The notes under the pieces: generated by a model
What the model was told of the DNA's origin: nothing
The model's database searches: none
The model's input: only the letters and a program-made list of their open reading frames with translations
Part shown: positions 18,847 through 28,896 of the stretch, one piece after another
Position numbering within the stretch: the first letter of the stretch is position 1
How the letters are laid out: each line of letters opens with the position of its first letter
Made by a program: the position numbers and the translations under genes
NCBI RefSeq assembly: GCF_039621855.1
Contig: NZ_CP155071.1
Span: 868,001-932,000, forward strand
Reading direction: 5' to 3'
DNA length: 64,000 nucleotides
Source: Erwinia sp. HDF1-3R
GTDB lineage: Bacteria > Pseudomonadota > Gammaproteobacteria > Enterobacterales > Enterobacteriaceae

Positions 18847-19012
18847 ACCTACCTCCCGATGGCTGATTTGCTGCAACAGGCCTTGGGTGGGCAATAAAGG
18901 ATCGCGCGTTCGGTTTCTCTCACCGGTTATAACTAAAGGGTATGGAGAGGCAGGGAAGGGGGAAGAAAATACGGCTTTAGACTCGCAAAAGCCGCTTACG
19001 CATCATTTAAGG

Positions 19013-19789
19013 TTATGGATTCTCGCGGCGCTTAAAGACCAGATCGCTGTCATTGCTCTCTTCCGCTGCGAAGAAGTAGCCATCGACATCGAATTTTTTA
19101 AGCTGCTCCGGCTGGCTCAGACGATGCTGGATGATGTAGCGGCTCATCAGCCCGCGTGCTTTCTTAGCGTAAAAGCTGATGACCTTAAACCTGCCATTTT
19201 TCTCATCAAGAAAGACCGGTTTAATGATGCGACCCGCCAGTTTTTTAGGTTTCACCGCCCTGAAATATTCGTCCGAGGCCAGATTAATCAGGGTATCGTC
19301 GCCCTGTTCGGCCAGCGCGGCATTCAGCGCGTCGGTCAGTCGGTCGCCCCAAAAGGTGTAGAGATCTTTCCCGGCCGGGTTTTCCAGCTTGATGCCCATT
19401 TCCAGACGGTAGGGCTGCATCAGATCCAGGGGTCGCAGCACGCCGTACAGCCCGGAGAGCATACGCAAATGCTGCTGGGCAAAATCGAAATCCTTTTCAT
19501 GAAAGGTTTCGGCCTGCAACCCGGTATACACATCGCCTTTAAAGGCCAGAATCGCCTGACGGGCATTGTCGGGGCTGAAAGGCGGGTGCCAGTCGTTGAA
19601 GCGTTCGGCGTTGAGGTGGGCCAGCTTGTCGCTGATGCTCATCAGCGTGCCGATCTGTGCGGGCGTCAGCTGGCGGGCTATTTCGATCAGTTTTTGTGAA
19701 TCATCCAGCAGGGCAGGTTGGGTAAAACGACGGGTAGCCAGTGGGCTTTCAAAATCCAGCGTCTTAGCCGGAGAGATAACCATCAACAT
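19013..19789 (-). CDS. yaaA: Peroxide stress protein YaaA
   Basis: YaaA/UPF0246 family protein that lowers free intracellular iron under hydrogen peroxide stress; belongs to the OxyR regulon in E. coli. It has 258 residues, the family length. Conserved features: N-terminal [16 protein letters not shown], the helix-hairpin-helix-like middle [19 protein letters not shown], and the C-terminal [15 protein letters not shown]. Convergent with the type III pair side and divergent from talB. yaaX is absent next to it. Confidence 0.95.
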   Translation of the reverse strand: MLMVISPAKTLDFESPLATRRFTQPALLDDSQKLIEIARQLTPAQIGTLMSISDKLAHLNAERFNDWHPPFSPDNARQAILAFKGDVYTGLQAETFHEKDFDFAQQHLRMLSGLYGVLRPLDLMQPYRLEMGIKLENPAGKDLYTFWGDRLTDALNAALAEQGDDTLINLASDEYFRAVKPKKLAGRIIKPVFLDEKNGRFKVISFYAKKARGLMSRYIIQHRLSQPEQLKKFDVDGYFFAAEESNDSDLVFKRRENP

Positions 19790-19951
19790 GCCTGTATCCT
19801 TATGTGAAACTGCCCTGACCGGGCGAAATAAACGAGACCGCTACTTTAGCAAAAAAGCGACGAGAAAGCGCAAATCACTGCCATAGCCGTCTCGCCTCTT
19901 ACCCTTCTTATTAACACTTTTAGCACTACGTGGCCTGACGGAAACCTTACC

Positions 19952-19979
19952 TTGCATGGCCTGGTACGCGTGATATGAT
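19952..19979 (+). promoter_or_regulatory. talB promoter
   Basis: TTGCAT (19952-19957), 16-bp spacer, then TGATATGAT containing the -10 TATGAT (19974-19979). It is 55 bases before the talB start. Confidence 0.6.
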
Positions 19980-20033
19980 CGACGTAAACACGATTAACAT
20001 CCCGATAACGCTACTCTGACGAGAATGACAATC

Positions 20034-20987
20034 ATGACGGACAAACTGAGCTCCCTGCGTCAACTGACAACCGTTGTTGCCGATACCGGCGACATTGCGG
20101 CGATGAAGCTGTACAAGCCACAGGATGCTACCACCAACCCCTCGCTGATCCTCAGCGCGGCGCAAATTCCCGAGTACCGCAGGCTGATTGATGATGCAGT
20201 AAGCTGGGCACGCGATCGCAGCAGCAACAAGGATGAGCAGATCCAGCATGCGGCAGATAAGCTGAATGTGAATATTGGTCTGGAGATCCTGAAGCTGGTT
20301 CCCGGCCGTATCTCTACCGAAGTTGATGCACGCCTGTCCTACGACACTGAAGGCAGCATCAATAAGGCACGTACGCTGATCAAGCTTTATAACGATGCCG
20401 GGATCGGCAATGACCGTATCCTGATTAAGCTGGCTTCAACCTGGCAGGGTATCCGCGCCGCGGAGATCCTGGAAAAAGAGGGTATTAACTGTAACCTGAC
20501 CCTGCTGTTCTCCTTTGCTCAGGCGCGTGCCTGTGCCGAAGCCGGTGCCTATCTGATTTCGCCATTTGTGGGTCGTATTCTGGACTGGTACAAAGCCAAT
20601 ACCGACAAGAAAGAGTATGCGGCGAACGAAGACCCAGGCGTCATTTCAGTGACTGAAATCTACGAGTACTACAAGCAGCATGGCTACGAAACCGTAGTTA
20701 TGGGTGCCAGCTTCCGTAATATCGGTGAGATCACCGAGCTGGCAGGCTGTGACCGCCTGACTATCTCTCCGGGCCTGCTGAAAGAGCTGGCTGAGAGCGA
20801 AGGAACACTGGAGCGTAAACTCTCGTACAGCGGCGAAGTGAAAGCGCGTCCGGCAAAAATGACGGAATCCGAGTTCCTGTGGCAGCACAATCAGGATCCG
20901 ATGGCGGTTGATAAACTGGCTCAGGGCATCCGCAACTTTGCACTTGACCAGGGCAAGCTGGATAAAATGATTGCCGATCTGCTGTAA
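20034..20987 (+). CDS. talB: Transaldolase B
   Basis: Class I aldolase of the pentose phosphate pathway transferring a dihydroxyacetone unit between sedoheptulose 7-phosphate and glyceraldehyde 3-phosphate. At 317 residues (E. coli length) it has the Schiff-base Lys132 in [13 protein letters not shown] and the N-terminal DATTNPSLI. Start chosen at ATG 20034 ([10 protein letters not shown]), the family N-terminus; an ATG three codons upstream is nearer the purine-rich stretch and cannot be excluded. Confidence 0.97.
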   Translation: MTDKLSSLRQLTTVVADTGDIAAMKLYKPQDATTNPSLILSAAQIPEYRRLIDDAVSWARDRSSNKDEQIQHAADKLNVNIGLEILKLVPGRISTEVDARLSYDTEGSINKARTLIKLYNDAGIGNDRILIKLASTWQGIRAAEILEKEGINCNLTLLFSFAQARACAEAGAYLISPFVGRILDWYKANTDKKEYAANEDPGVISVTEIYEYYKQHGYETVVMGASFRNIGEITELAGCDRLTISPGLLKELAESEGTLERKLSYSGEVKARPAKMTESEFLWQHNQDPMAVDKLAQGIRNFALDQGKLDKMIADLL

Positions 20988-20995
20988 TGCATGCT

Positions 20996-21022
20996 CGCGG
21001 CCACTCACCTGGCCGCGTTTTT
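20996..21022 (+). terminator. talB terminator
   Basis: CGCGGCCA / TGGCCGCG stem with CTCACC loop followed by TTTTT, beginning nine bases after the talB stop. Confidence 0.92.
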
Positions 21023-21122
21023 CCCCCGGCTGTACTTCCCGCCCTGCAATGTTTATTCTTCCCGCAAACGAACTTTAACCTGCGTCCGCGCTTTACGCCG
21101 TGGGCATTACGGTGACAACACG

Positions 21123-21710
21123 ATGAACACACTACGTATAGGATTGATCTCGGTTTCCGATCGCGCCGCAAACGGCATCTATCAGGATGAGGGGCTGCCC
21201 ACGCTGGAGGCCTGGCTGACGCAGGCTCTGAGCACACCTTTTAGCATTGAAAAGCGCCTTGTGCCCGATGAACAGTCGATGATCGAACAGACCCTCTGTG
21301 AGCTGGTGGATGAGCGATTTTGCCATCTGGTACTTACCACGGGCGGAACCGGGCCAGCGCGACGGGACGTGACCCCGGATGCCACGCTGGCGGTAGCAGA
21401 CCGGGAGATGCCGGGCTTTGGTGAGCAGATGCGGCAGATCAGCCTCAACTTCGTCCCGACGGCCATTCTGTCACGGCAGGTGGCGGTTATTCGTAAGCAG
21501 TCGCTGATTGTGAATTTGCCGGGCCAGCCTAAGTCGATTAAAGAGACGCTTGAGGGGGTAAAAGCGTCTGATGGGACGGTGAAGGTGCAGGGCCTGTTTG
21601 CCAGCGTTCCCTACTGTATTCAACTGCTGGAAGGGCCGTGGGTCGATACCCATCCGGCAGTGGTAGCAGCATTTCGCCCCAAAAGCGCCCGGCGTGGGAC
21701 AAACAGCTAA
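21123..21710 (+). CDS. mog: Molybdopterin adenylyltransferase Mog
   Basis: Activates molybdopterin by adenylation with ATP before molybdate insertion by MoeA. It has 195 residues, the E. coli length. The MoCF-fold motif TTGGTGPARRDVTPDAT is intact, with Asp in DVTPD, followed by SRQVAVIRKQSLIVNLPGQP, the second substrate loop. Start at ATG 21123 (MNTLRIGLISVSDRA) because the long upstream extension overlaps the talB terminator and is not conserved. Confidence 0.96.
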   Translation: MNTLRIGLISVSDRAANGIYQDEGLPTLEAWLTQALSTPFSIEKRLVPDEQSMIEQTLCELVDERFCHLVLTTGGTGPARRDVTPDATLAVADREMPGFGEQMRQISLNFVPTAILSRQVAVIRKQSLIVNLPGQPKSIKETLEGVKASDGTVKVQGLFASVPYCIQLLEGPWVDTHPAVVAAFRPKSARRGTNS

Positions 21711-21838
21711 AAAATAATCTGATTCAGGCATAAACTCCAGGGCAGCTGGCGTAGCGGGAAATGGACGGTATAGTAAGGTTAGCTTTACAGCCATTACCTT
21801 ACATTTTCCCCTCTACTTCTGGATGTTCGCTAATATTT

Positions 21839-23140
21839 ATGCCTCCTCAAAGCCTGGGCCGCCTGAATCGGCGGGATTACAAAACACTGACTCTGGCCGC
21901 GCTGGGCGGCGCGCTGGAGTTTTATGATTTCATTATTTTCGTCTTTTTCGCCTCAGTGATAGGCGATCTTTTCTTCCCCCCGGATATTCCCGACTGGCTC
22001 CGCCAGCTGCAAACTTTTGCTATTTTCGCCGCGGGCTATCTGGCGCGTCCGCTGGGTGGCATTGTGATGGCCCATTTTGGCGACAGTCGCGGGCGCAAAA
22101 AAATGTTCAGTCTCAGTATCCTGTTGATGGCGCTGCCAACGTTAGCAATGGGATTGTTGCCCACCTACGCGACGTTGGGCATAACGGCACCCATTTTGTT
22201 GCTGCTGCTGCGGATGTTGCAGGGCGCCGCGGTGGGAGGTGAAGTGCCTGGGGCCTGGGTGTTTGTTGCCGAGCACGTTCCGCAGACGCGTACCGGCTTC
22301 GCCTGCGGCATGCTGACGGCGGGGCTGACCGCGGGGATCCTGGTCGGTTCGGTGGTGGCAACGCTGATTAATCGGGCGTTTGGTATCGAAGGCATTGTTG
22401 CGGGCGGCTGGCGCATTCCTTTCCTGCTCGGCGGCTTTTTCGGTTTTGTTGCGCTTTATCTGCGTCGCTGGCTACATGAAACTCCGGTCTTTAAGGAGCT
22501 TGAGGCACGTAAGGCGCTGGCGGCGGAGCTGCCGTTAAAGGCCGTGGTGATGAATTATAAAAAAGAGGTCGCTGTCTGTATGTTGCTGACCTGGCTGCTT
22601 TCGGCGGGCGTGGTCGTGGTGATTCTAATGACGCCGACCTGGCTGCAAAAAAGCTATGGCATTGCGGCGGCAGAGGCATTGCAGGCTAACAGTCTGGCGA
22701 CCCTTACCCTGATAGCAGGATGTATTAGCGCAGGCCTGGCCGCCGATCGCTTTGGCGCCAGCAAAACCTTTATTTTCGGCAGCCTGCTGTTAGCGGCGTG
22801 TAGCTGGATTTTTTATCAGGCTCCTGCCGCTTATCCTGAATGGCTTTTTGCCTGTTACGCACTGGTGGGTTACAGCGTGGGTGTCGTGGGGGCGGTGCCT
22901 TATGTGATGGTGCGGGCATTTCCGGCAGAGGTGCGTTTTACCGGTATTTCGTTTTCCTATAATGTCGCATATGCCTTTTTTGGCGGGTTAACGCCGATTC
23001 TGGTGACGCTGATGATGTCCATAACGCCGCTGGCTCCGGCTTATTATGTGCTGGCGCTGTCCGCCATGGGTTTACTGCTGGGGGTTTATCTCAGCCGCGA
23101 TCTTTCTTATCGCGATGCTGTCGTGCATGCCGATTTGTAG
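21839..23140 (+). CDS. MFS transporter, metabolite:H+ symporter (MHS) family
   Basis: A 433-residue inner-membrane protein with 12 predicted hydrophobic segments. It shows the ProP/ShiA/YdfJ pattern: a charged N-terminus then GGALEFYDFIIFVFFA (TM1), the loop 2-3 motif GGIVMAHFGDSRGRKKMF, the motif RMLQGAAVGGEVPGAW, and a central cytoplasmic loop ending LHETPVFKEL. The MHS family carries organic acids, osmolytes and shikimate; I cannot assign the substrate. Start at ATG 21839 gives the normal short N-terminus, although the ribosome-binding site is weak; a start at 21761 would add a 26-residue unlikely extension. It sits between mog and satP, with a 78-base-plus gap, so probably its own transcript. 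Confidence 0.85.
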   Translation: MPPQSLGRLNRRDYKTLTLAALGGALEFYDFIIFVFFASVIGDLFFPPDIPDWLRQLQTFAIFAAGYLARPLGGIVMAHFGDSRGRKKMFSLSILLMALPTLAMGLLPTYATLGITAPILLLLLRMLQGAAVGGEVPGAWVFVAEHVPQTRTGFACGMLTAGLTAGILVGSVVATLINRAFGIEGIVAGGWRIPFLLGGFFGFVALYLRRWLHETPVFKELEARKALAAELPLKAVVMNYKKEVAVCMLLTWLLSAGVVVVILMTPTWLQKSYGIAAAEALQANSLATLTLIAGCISAGLAADRFGASKTFIFGSLLLAACSWIFYQAPAAYPEWLFACYALVGYSVGVVGAVPYVMVRAFPAEVRFTGISFSYNVAYAFFGGLTPILVTLMMSITPLAPAYYVLALSAMGLLLGVYLSRDLSYRDAVVHADL

Positions 23141-23198
23141 AGGTTCAATCCCGGGAGTCATTGCATTGTTGCCCTTTGGCGTGGGTGGGAGCCCGCCC

Positions 23199-23312
23199 GG
23201 TTAGTTGCTTGGGCTGCCATCGCTGCGGTGTCGGTGGACAATCCCAGCGTTTGCCGGTTAGTTGTTTGGGCTGACATCGCTGCGGTGGCGGAGGACAATC
23301 CCAGCGTTTGCC
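23199..23312. repeat. 57-bp tandem repeat, two units, leading the first hairpin element
   Basis: Units start at 23199 and 23256 (GGTTAGTTG..) and each ends GACAATCCCAGCGTTTGCC. A similar but more degenerate pair precedes the second element at about 23698-23811. Confidence 0.85.
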
Positions 23313-23524
23313 GGACGTCGCAGCTACACGCTTCGCGTGGTGCCTTTGGCTCCGACTCCGGGCCGGACGGCCCGGTCGCGAGCGGGCATCCCTGCCCGCC
23401 ACTCCCTGAGTGCAGCATCCCTGCTGCCCTCGCCTGGCCCTCCGTCTGCGCCGCAGCGCTGCGGAATGCCCGTCAACCGCAGGGATTGTCCCCCTCTCGA
23501 GCTTCTGAGTTGCTTTCAGTGAAC
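23256..23524. repeat. Hairpin-rich dispersed repeat element, copy 1
   Basis: Matches copy 2 (23755-24023) at a constant 499-base offset with only scattered differences. Its 199-bp core (23293-23491) is bounded by the 10-bp inverted repeat GGACAATCCC / GGGATTGTCC. Inside are successive palindromes: GGGCCG-gac-GGCCC, GCGGGC-atccct-GCCCGC, GCAGCA-tccc-TGCTGC and CCGCAGCGCTGCGG. No coding content is recognised. Confidence 0.85.
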
Positions 23525-23754
23525 CCGTTTATCTGACCGCAGCTATCTGATCGATTTCCAGTTAAGCGCTGTTCGTGCGCAGGCTTTTGAGCCGCTTTAA
23601 GTTAACAACGTCGATTTTTTGTGCCACCCGTTAGCGCCCTGCAATGTGACTGGCGAGCCGCAATATTCGTTATTTCTCGGGCAATCCCAGCGCTCGCTGA
23701 TGAGTTGTATCGGCTGCGATACCGCTGTACCGGAGGACAATCCCAGCGGTTGCC

Positions 23755-24023
23755 GGTTAGTTGTTTGGGCTGCCATCGCTGCGGTGTCGGTGGACAATCC
23801 CAGCGTTTGCCGGGCGTCCTCACGCCACGCTCCGCGTGGTGCCTTTGGCTCCGACGCCAGGCCGGACGGCCCGGTCACGAGCGGGCATCCCTGCCCGCCG
23901 CTCCCTGAGTGCAGCATCCCTGCTGCCCTCGCCTGGCCCTCCGTCTGCGCCGCAGCGCTGCGGAATGCCCGTCAACCGCAGGGATTGTCCCCCTCTCGAG
24001 CTTCTGAGTTGCTTTCAGTGAAC
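23755..24023. repeat. Hairpin-rich dispersed repeat element, copy 2
   Basis: Second direct copy, with the same 199-bp core (23792-23990) and the same 10-bp terminal inverted repeats. The 3' half is almost identical to copy 1; most differences are in the first 120 bases. Confidence 0.85.
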
Positions 24024-24289
24024 CGAGTCACCCGCAGCCAGCACAATGAGAAAAGAGCAGGCGGGTGGTACCCGTTATTTATGGCCCAGCATTTGCAGCA
24101 TGGGACACCATCCGTAAGAGGCCTTATCGCGCCGGATCACACTCGCAAACAATGGCACTGAGCTTTTGGCAAAGAGATTTTCTTATTTGCAGAGTTCTTT
24201 CTATTTTCAAGCCCGGGCAAGGTTTCAAGGCCCTGCCTGAACCGCTGTTACCCTCAGCCAGCACAATGCAATAAGCAGGCGGGTGGGGC

Positions 24290-24450
24290 CCGGTGACAGG
24301 CATTCCGCAGCGCTGAGCGCAGGGAGGAAGACCCGGATGGGCCAGCAGGGATGCTGGCACAAGGGCATGCCGGGACAGGGATGTCCCGTCATGCCCGGTC
24401 CGAAAGGTCGACGAGCGGAGCGAAGGAACCGCGCCACGCGCGGCGCGAGG
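24290..24450. repeat. Diverged inverted relative of the hairpin elements
   Basis: Read on the minus strand this stretch repeats the theme of copies 1 and 2: GGCATTCCGCAGCGCTG, CAGCAGGGATGCTG and GGGACAGGGATGTCCCG correspond to the hairpin series in reverse order. Similarity is partial, so boundaries are approximate. Confidence 0.5.
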
Positions 24451-24459
24451 ACCGCCAGG

Positions 24460-24635
24460 CACCGGGCCCCACCCGCAGGCGACTCCCCAGGCCTTTGCCG
24501 CACCGGGCCCCACCCGCAGGCGACCCCCAAGGCCTTTGCCGCACCGGTCCTCACCCGCAGGCGACCCCCCATGCCTTTGCCGCACAAGTCCCCACCCGCA
24601 GGCGTCACCTCCAGCCTGTGCCGCACCGGGCCTCC
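24460..24635. repeat. 41-bp tandem repeat array beside satP
   Basis: CACCGGGCCCCACCCGCAGG-type units start at 24460, 24501, 24542, 24583 and 24624, exactly 41 bases apart; the last is partial. The array ends 4 bases before the satP stop codon. Confidence 0.9.
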
Positions 24636-24638
24636 GGG

Positions 24639-25241
24639 CTACGCCTGACTCAACGCGCTGGCCAGCACCGACGCACGGCGTGGTTCGCCAGTGGGAAGAA
24701 CCTGACGGTCCAACTGCGCATTGATCACCTCTGCCATCGCCAGATAAATCGCACTGGCTCCGCAAACTACACCCTCATAACCCGCGAACAACAACACGAC
24801 AGCATTGCCGGTAATATGGCCGTAGGCTAGCAGTGCAAACAGCAGCGTCAGGCTGGCAAACACAAATTGCAGGGCGCGGTTGGCGCGTAGCGTGCCAAAA
24901 AACATAAACAGCGTGAAAATACCCCACAGCGCCAGATAAATGCCCAGCGTAGTGGCGTCGGTTGGCTCGGCCAGCCCCATCCTCGGCAGCAACCAAATGC
25001 CCACCAGGCTCAGCCAGAAAGCACCGTAAGAGGTAAAGGCGGTCAGGCCAAAGGTATTACCCTTTTTATACTCCAGCAAACCCGCAATAATCTGCGCCAT
25101 CCCGCCAAAAAAAATCCCCATGCTGATAATGACCGAGGTCAGAGGGAAAAAACCTGCATTGTGCAGATTGAGTAAAACAGTGGTCATTCCAAACCCCATC
25201 AGCCCCAAAGGACCGGGATTCGCCAGTGTATTGTTATGCAT
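24639..25241 (-). CDS. satP: Acetate/succinate transporter SatP (YaaH)
   Basis: Inner-membrane acetate/succinate:H+ symporter of the AceTr (GPR1/FUN34/YaaH) family, with six hydrophobic segments. The family signature appears as [14 protein letters not shown] near the N-terminus (usually NPAPLGL), followed by the highly conserved [22 protein letters not shown]. At 200 residues it is about 12 longer than E. coli SatP: after LPTGEP the tail [13 protein letters not shown] is not family-like, and its stop codon lies at the edge of the 41-bp tandem array. The original stop was probably lost when the repeats moved in; the transport core is intact. Confidence 0.93.
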   Translation of the reverse strand: MHNNTLANPGPLGLMGFGMTTVLLNLHNAGFFPLTSVIISMGIFFGGMAQIIAGLLEYKKGNTFGLTAFTSYGAFWLSLVGIWLLPRMGLAEPTDATTLGIYLALWGIFTLFMFFGTLRANRALQFVFASLTLLFALLAYGHITGNAVVLLFAGYEGVVCGASAIYLAMAEVINAQLDRQVLPTGEPRRASVLASALSQA

Positions 25242-25407
25242 AAACCCTCAGTGATAGTAGAAATAATCATAATAATGAAACCATTAGTAAATGGGCCTCC
25301 ACGGGCAAAAGACAGCCAGCGCGATCGGTCCGGACGGCATGGTAATGAGTCGGGGGTAAGGAAACATTGATCCTGACAGCGGTAAAATTGAAATTTTTTT
25401 GCTTACC

Positions 25408-25438
25408 CCCCTTGATGCCGTTGGCGATGGCCCCATCT
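25408..25438 (+). promoter_or_regulatory. Sigma-32 heat-shock promoter of dnaKJ
   Basis: CCCCTTGAT ending at 25416 and CCCCATCT at 25431-25438 with a 14-base spacer match the RpoH consensus (CTTGAA / CCCCATNT) and are nearly identical to the E. coli dnaK P1 promoter. It lies about 125 bases before dnaK in the 322-base satP-dnaK interval. Confidence 0.93.
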
Positions 25439-25563
25439 TATTTGGCATCCGAGGTTATGGGCCTGGAAAAAAAAGCGCGGTACTGGCAGTTGAAATGGCC
25501 AAAATAGCCCGCATTAAGTGTGCATAACCTGATTTGAAACAAATTTAAGTGGGAGACGTTTAG

Positions 25564-27480
25564 ATGGGTAAGATTATTGGTATTGACCTGGGTACAACTA
25601 ACTCTTGTGTCGCTATTATGGATGGCGGCAAGGCTCGCGTACTAGAGAATGCGGAAGGCGATCGCACCACGCCTTCTATTATCGCTTACACCCAGGACGG
25701 TGAGATTCTGGTCGGTCAGCCGGCTAAGCGCCAGGCGGTGACTAACCCACAGAATACCCTGTTTGCGATCAAGCGCCTGATTGGCCGTCGCTTCCAGGAC
25801 GAAGAAGTGCAGCGTGATATTAAAATCATGCCCTACAAAATTGCCGGTTCAGACAACGGTGATGCCTGGATCGACGTAAAAGGTCAGAAACTGGCACCGC
25901 CGCAGATTTCAGCAGAAGTGCTGAAAAAAATGAAAAAAACGGCCGAAGACTATCTGGGCGAAGCGGTAACTGAGGCCGTTATCACTGTACCCGCTTACTT
26001 CAACGATGCGCAGCGTCAGGCAACGAAAGATGCAGGCCGCATCGCGGGTCTGGACGTTAAGCGTATTATCAACGAACCTACCGCTGCCGCGCTGGCATAC
26101 GGTATGGATAAAGGCCAGGGCAACCGCACTATCGCGGTTTATGACCTGGGCGGCGGTACCTTCGATATCTCAATCATCGAAATCGATGAAGTGGATGGCG
26201 AAAAAACCTTCGAAGTTCTGGCAACCAACGGTGATACCCACCTGGGTGGTGAAGACTTTGACAGCCGCATGATCAACTACCTCGTCGCGGAATTTAAGAA
26301 AGATCAGGGTATCGATCTGCACAACGATCCGCTGGCGATGCAGCGTCTGAAAGAAGCCGCAGAGAAAGCAAAAATCGAACTCTCTTCTGCGCAGCAGACC
26401 GACGTTAACCTGCCGTACATCACGGCTGATGCGACCGGTCCTAAGCACCTGAACATCAAAGTGACCCGTGCAAAACTGGAATCACTGGTTGAAGACCTGG
26501 TCGCACGCTCTATTGATCCACTGAAAGTGGCTCTGCAGGATGCGGGTCTGTCCGTTTCTGATATCAACGACGTTATCCTGGTCGGTGGTCAGACGCGTAT
26601 GCCAATGGTTCAGGCAAAAGTGGCTGAGTTCTTTGGTAAAGAGCCACGTAAAGACGTGAACCCGGATGAAGCGGTTGCGGTAGGCGCTGCCGTGCAGGGT
26701 GGCGTACTGGCGGGCGACGTGAAAGACGTGCTGCTGCTGGACGTGACGCCTCTGTCTCTGGGTATCGAAACCATGGGCGGCGTGATGACTGCGCTTATCA
26801 CCAAGAACACCACCATTCCAACCAAGCACAGCCAGGTGTTCTCTACCGCTGAAGACAACCAGTCTGCGGTGACCATCCACGTTGTGCAGGGTGAGCGTAA
26901 GCGCGCAGCGGATAACAAATCTCTCGGCCAGTTCAACCTTGACGGGATCCAGGGCGCACCGCGCGGCATGCCGCAGATCGAAGTCACCTTTGACATCGAC
27001 GCCGATGGTATTCTGCACGTGTCTGCTAAAGACAAAAACAGCGGTAAAGAGCAGAAGATCACCATCAAGGCCTCTTCTGGTCTGAACGATGATGAAATCG
27101 AAAAAATGGTTCGTGACGCGGAAGCTAACGCCGACTCTGACCGTAAGTTCGAGGAACTGGTGCAGGTTCGTAACCAGGCCGATCATCTGTCCCATAGCAC
27201 CCGTAAGCAGCTGGACGAAGCCGGTGACAAACTGCCAGCGGACGACAAGGCGCCAATTGAAGCGGCCCTGACCGACCTGAATACCGCGCTGAAAGGCGAA
27301 GATAAAGCTGAAATCGAAGCCAAAATGCAGGCGCTGATGGAAGTCTCCAGCAAGCTGATGGAATTTGCTCAGCAGCAGCAGGCTGCCGGTGGCGCTGCGG
27401 ATGCCGCTGATGCTTCAGCGAAGAAAGAAGACGACGTTGTTGATGCTGAATTTGAAGAAGTAAAAGACAACAAAAAATAA
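25564..27480 (+). CDS. dnaK: Chaperone protein DnaK (Hsp70)
   Basis: ATP-dependent Hsp70 that binds exposed hydrophobic peptides, works with DnaJ and GrpE, and delivers sigma-32 for degradation. It has 638 residues, the E. coli length. The nucleotide-binding domain begins [17 protein letters not shown]; Thr199 region motif [12 protein letters not shown], the phosphate-2 motif [12 protein letters not shown], and the linker [15 protein letters not shown] lead to the substrate domain. The C-terminus ends EEVKDNKK, close to the conserved EEVKDKK tail. Heat-shock promoter upstream, dnaJ downstream. Confidence 0.99.
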   Translation: MGKIIGIDLGTTNSCVAIMDGGKARVLENAEGDRTTPSIIAYTQDGEILVGQPAKRQAVTNPQNTLFAIKRLIGRRFQDEEVQRDIKIMPYKIAGSDNGDAWIDVKGQKLAPPQISAEVLKKMKKTAEDYLGEAVTEAVITVPAYFNDAQRQATKDAGRIAGLDVKRIINEPTAAALAYGMDKGQGNRTIAVYDLGGGTFDISIIEIDEVDGEKTFEVLATNGDTHLGGEDFDSRMINYLVAEFKKDQGIDLHNDPLAMQRLKEAAEKAKIELSSAQQTDVNLPYITADATGPKHLNIKVTRAKLESLVEDLVARSIDPLKVALQDAGLSVSDINDVILVGGQTRMPMVQAKVAEFFGKEPRKDVNPDEAVAVGAAVQGGVLAGDVKDVLLLDVTPLSLGIETMGGVMTALITKNTTIPTKHSQVFSTAEDNQSAVTIHVVQGERKRAADNKSLGQFNLDGIQGAPRGMPQIEVTFDIDADGILHVSAKDKNSGKEQKITIKASSGLNDDEIEKMVRDAEANADSDRKFEELVQVRNQADHLSHSTRKQLDEAGDKLPADDKAPIEAALTDLNTALKGEDKAEIEAKMQALMEVSSKLMEFAQQQQAAGGAADAADASAKKEDDVVDAEFEEVKDNKK

Positions 27481-27545
27481 TCGCCCTTGAGCGGGCACGG
27501 TGGCCTGTAGCTTCAGGTAAAACAATTCAGGCCACTGCATAATCC

Positions 27546-27577
27546 CACGGGCGTAGGAGTTAATCTCCACGCCCGTG
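27546..27577 (+). promoter_or_regulatory. Intercistronic hairpin between dnaK and dnaJ
   Basis: CACGGGCGT / ACGCCCGTG stem, extended by GGAG/CTCC, in the 125-base dnaK-dnaJ gap. No T-tract follows, so it more likely stabilises or partly attenuates the message than terminates it; a similar hairpin exists at this place in E. coli. Confidence 0.7.
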
Positions 27578-27605
27578 CATGCATATTAAGGGCAGGACCA
27601 GCAGA

Positions 27606-28745
27606 ATGGCGAAAAAAGACTATTACGAGATTTTAGGCGTTCCCCAGTCGGCGGATGAGCGTGAAATCAAAAAGGCCTACAAACGCCTGGCGATGAAACA
27701 CCATCCTGACCGCAATCCAGGTGATAAAGAGTCCGAAGCTAAATTTAAAGAAGTTAAGGAAGCGTACGAGATCCTGACCGATGCGCAGAAGCGTGCCGCT
27801 TACGATCAGTACGGTCATGCAGCCTTTGAACAGGGCGGCATGGGCGGTGGCGGCGGCTTTGGCGGCGGCGGCGGTGCAGATTTCAGCGATATCTTTGGCG
27901 ACGTGTTCGGCGATATTTTCGGTGGGGGGCGCCGTCAGCAGCGCGCCGCTCGCGGGGCCGATTTACGCTACAACATGGAGCTGACGCTTGAAGAAGCCGT
28001 CCGCGGCGTGTCCAAAGAGATCCGTATTCCTGCGCTGGAAGAGTGTGACGTCTGTCATGGCAGCGGCGCGAAGGCTGGAACGAAACCTCAGACCTGTTCG
28101 ACCTGTCACGGTCAGGGCCAGGTGCAGATGCGCCAGGGCTTCTTTACCGTGCAGCAGGCGTGTCCGACCTGTCACGGGCGCGGATCGGTTATCAAAGATC
28201 CGTGTAATGCCTGTCACGGGCACGGTCGCGTTGAAAAATCTAAAACGCTGTCGGTTAAAATCCCGGCGGGCGTGGATACCGGCGATCGCATTCGCCTGAC
28301 GGGTGAAGGTGAAGCCGGGGAGCAGGGCGCGCCAGCGGGCGATCTCTACGTTCAGGTACAGGTGCGCAAGCACAACATTTTTGAGCGTGAAGAGAATAAC
28401 CTCTACTGCGAAGTGCCCATCAACTTTGTGATGGCCGCGCTGGGGGGTGAAATTGAAGTGCCCACGCTGGATGGTCGGGTCAAGCTCAAGGTGCCTGCGG
28501 AAACGCAGACCGGTAAGCTGTTCCGCATGCGTGGCAAGGGCGTTAAATCGGTACGCGGCGGCGCGCAGGGCGATCTGCTGTGTCGCGTAGTGGTTGAAAC
28601 GCCAGTCAGCCTCAGCGACAAGCAGAAGTCGCTGCTGCGCGAACTGGAAGAGAGCTTTGGTGGACCGAGCGGTGAAAAAAACAGCCCGCGTTCAAAAAGC
28701 TTCTTCGACGGCGTTAAGAAATTCTTCGATGATTTAACCCGCTAG
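27606..28745 (+). CDS. dnaJ: Chaperone protein DnaJ (Hsp40)
   Basis: Co-chaperone that stimulates DnaK ATPase. At 379 residues the class A layout is complete: J-domain with HPD (residues 33-35, [10 protein letters not shown]), Gly/Phe-rich segment at about 76-110 ([11 protein letters not shown]), four zinc-binding CxxCxGxG-type motifs ([32 protein letters not shown]), then the C-terminal substrate domains. Start at ATG 27606 ([12 protein letters not shown]). The hairpin terminator GGCAGCC/GGCTGCC with eight T follows. Confidence 0.98.
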   Translation: MAKKDYYEILGVPQSADEREIKKAYKRLAMKHHPDRNPGDKESEAKFKEVKEAYEILTDAQKRAAYDQYGHAAFEQGGMGGGGGFGGGGGADFSDIFGDVFGDIFGGGRRQQRAARGADLRYNMELTLEEAVRGVSKEIRIPALEECDVCHGSGAKAGTKPQTCSTCHGQGQVQMRQGFFTVQQACPTCHGRGSVIKDPCNACHGHGRVEKSKTLSVKIPAGVDTGDRIRLTGEGEAGEQGAPAGDLYVQVQVRKHNIFEREENNLYCEVPINFVMAALGGEIEVPTLDGRVKLKVPAETQTGKLFRMRGKGVKSVRGGAQGDLLCRVVVETPVSLSDKQKSLLRELEESFGGPSGEKNSPRSKSFFDGVKKFFDDLTR

Positions 28746-28768
28746 CTTCACGCGGCAGAGAAATAAAG

Positions 28769-28794
28769 GGCAGCCTGCGGGCTGCCTTTTTTTT
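28769..28794 (+). terminator. dnaKJ terminator
   Basis: GGCAGCC (28769-28775) / GGCTGCC (28780-28786) with TGCG loop followed by eight T. Confidence 0.93.
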
Positions 28795-28896
28795 CGCCGC
28801 AGCGAGGTAAAGGAGCGTATAAAGGCTTCTTTAGCAGTAGCCGGAGCGGTTATGCTTGGGCTACGTCAGTCAACTTTATAATCAGGAATGGAATCA

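Larger units (their letters stand above)
23141..24638. other. Gene-free GC-rich repeat region between the MFS gene and satP
   Basis: About 1.5 kb with no credible gene. Open frames exist in several phases on both strands only because GC-rich palindromic repeats lack stops. It contains two 269-bp direct copies of a hairpin-rich element, 57-bp sub-repeats, a related inverted stretch (about 24290-24450), and a 41-bp tandem array reaching the satP 3' end. Confidence 0.8.

Noticed and set aside
18847-19012. HrpL (hrp box) promoter for the chaperone-effector pair
   Set aside because: GAAACC and CCAC occur on the minus strand, but with about 21 bases between them rather than 15-17, and the first half is imperfect. 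Regulation by HrpL is not supported.
23228-24830. Several 60-210 codon open frames on both strands in the repeat region
   Set aside because: They occur in many phases at once over GC-rich palindromic repeats, show no family features and lack ribosome-binding sites. They reflect missing stop codons, not genes.
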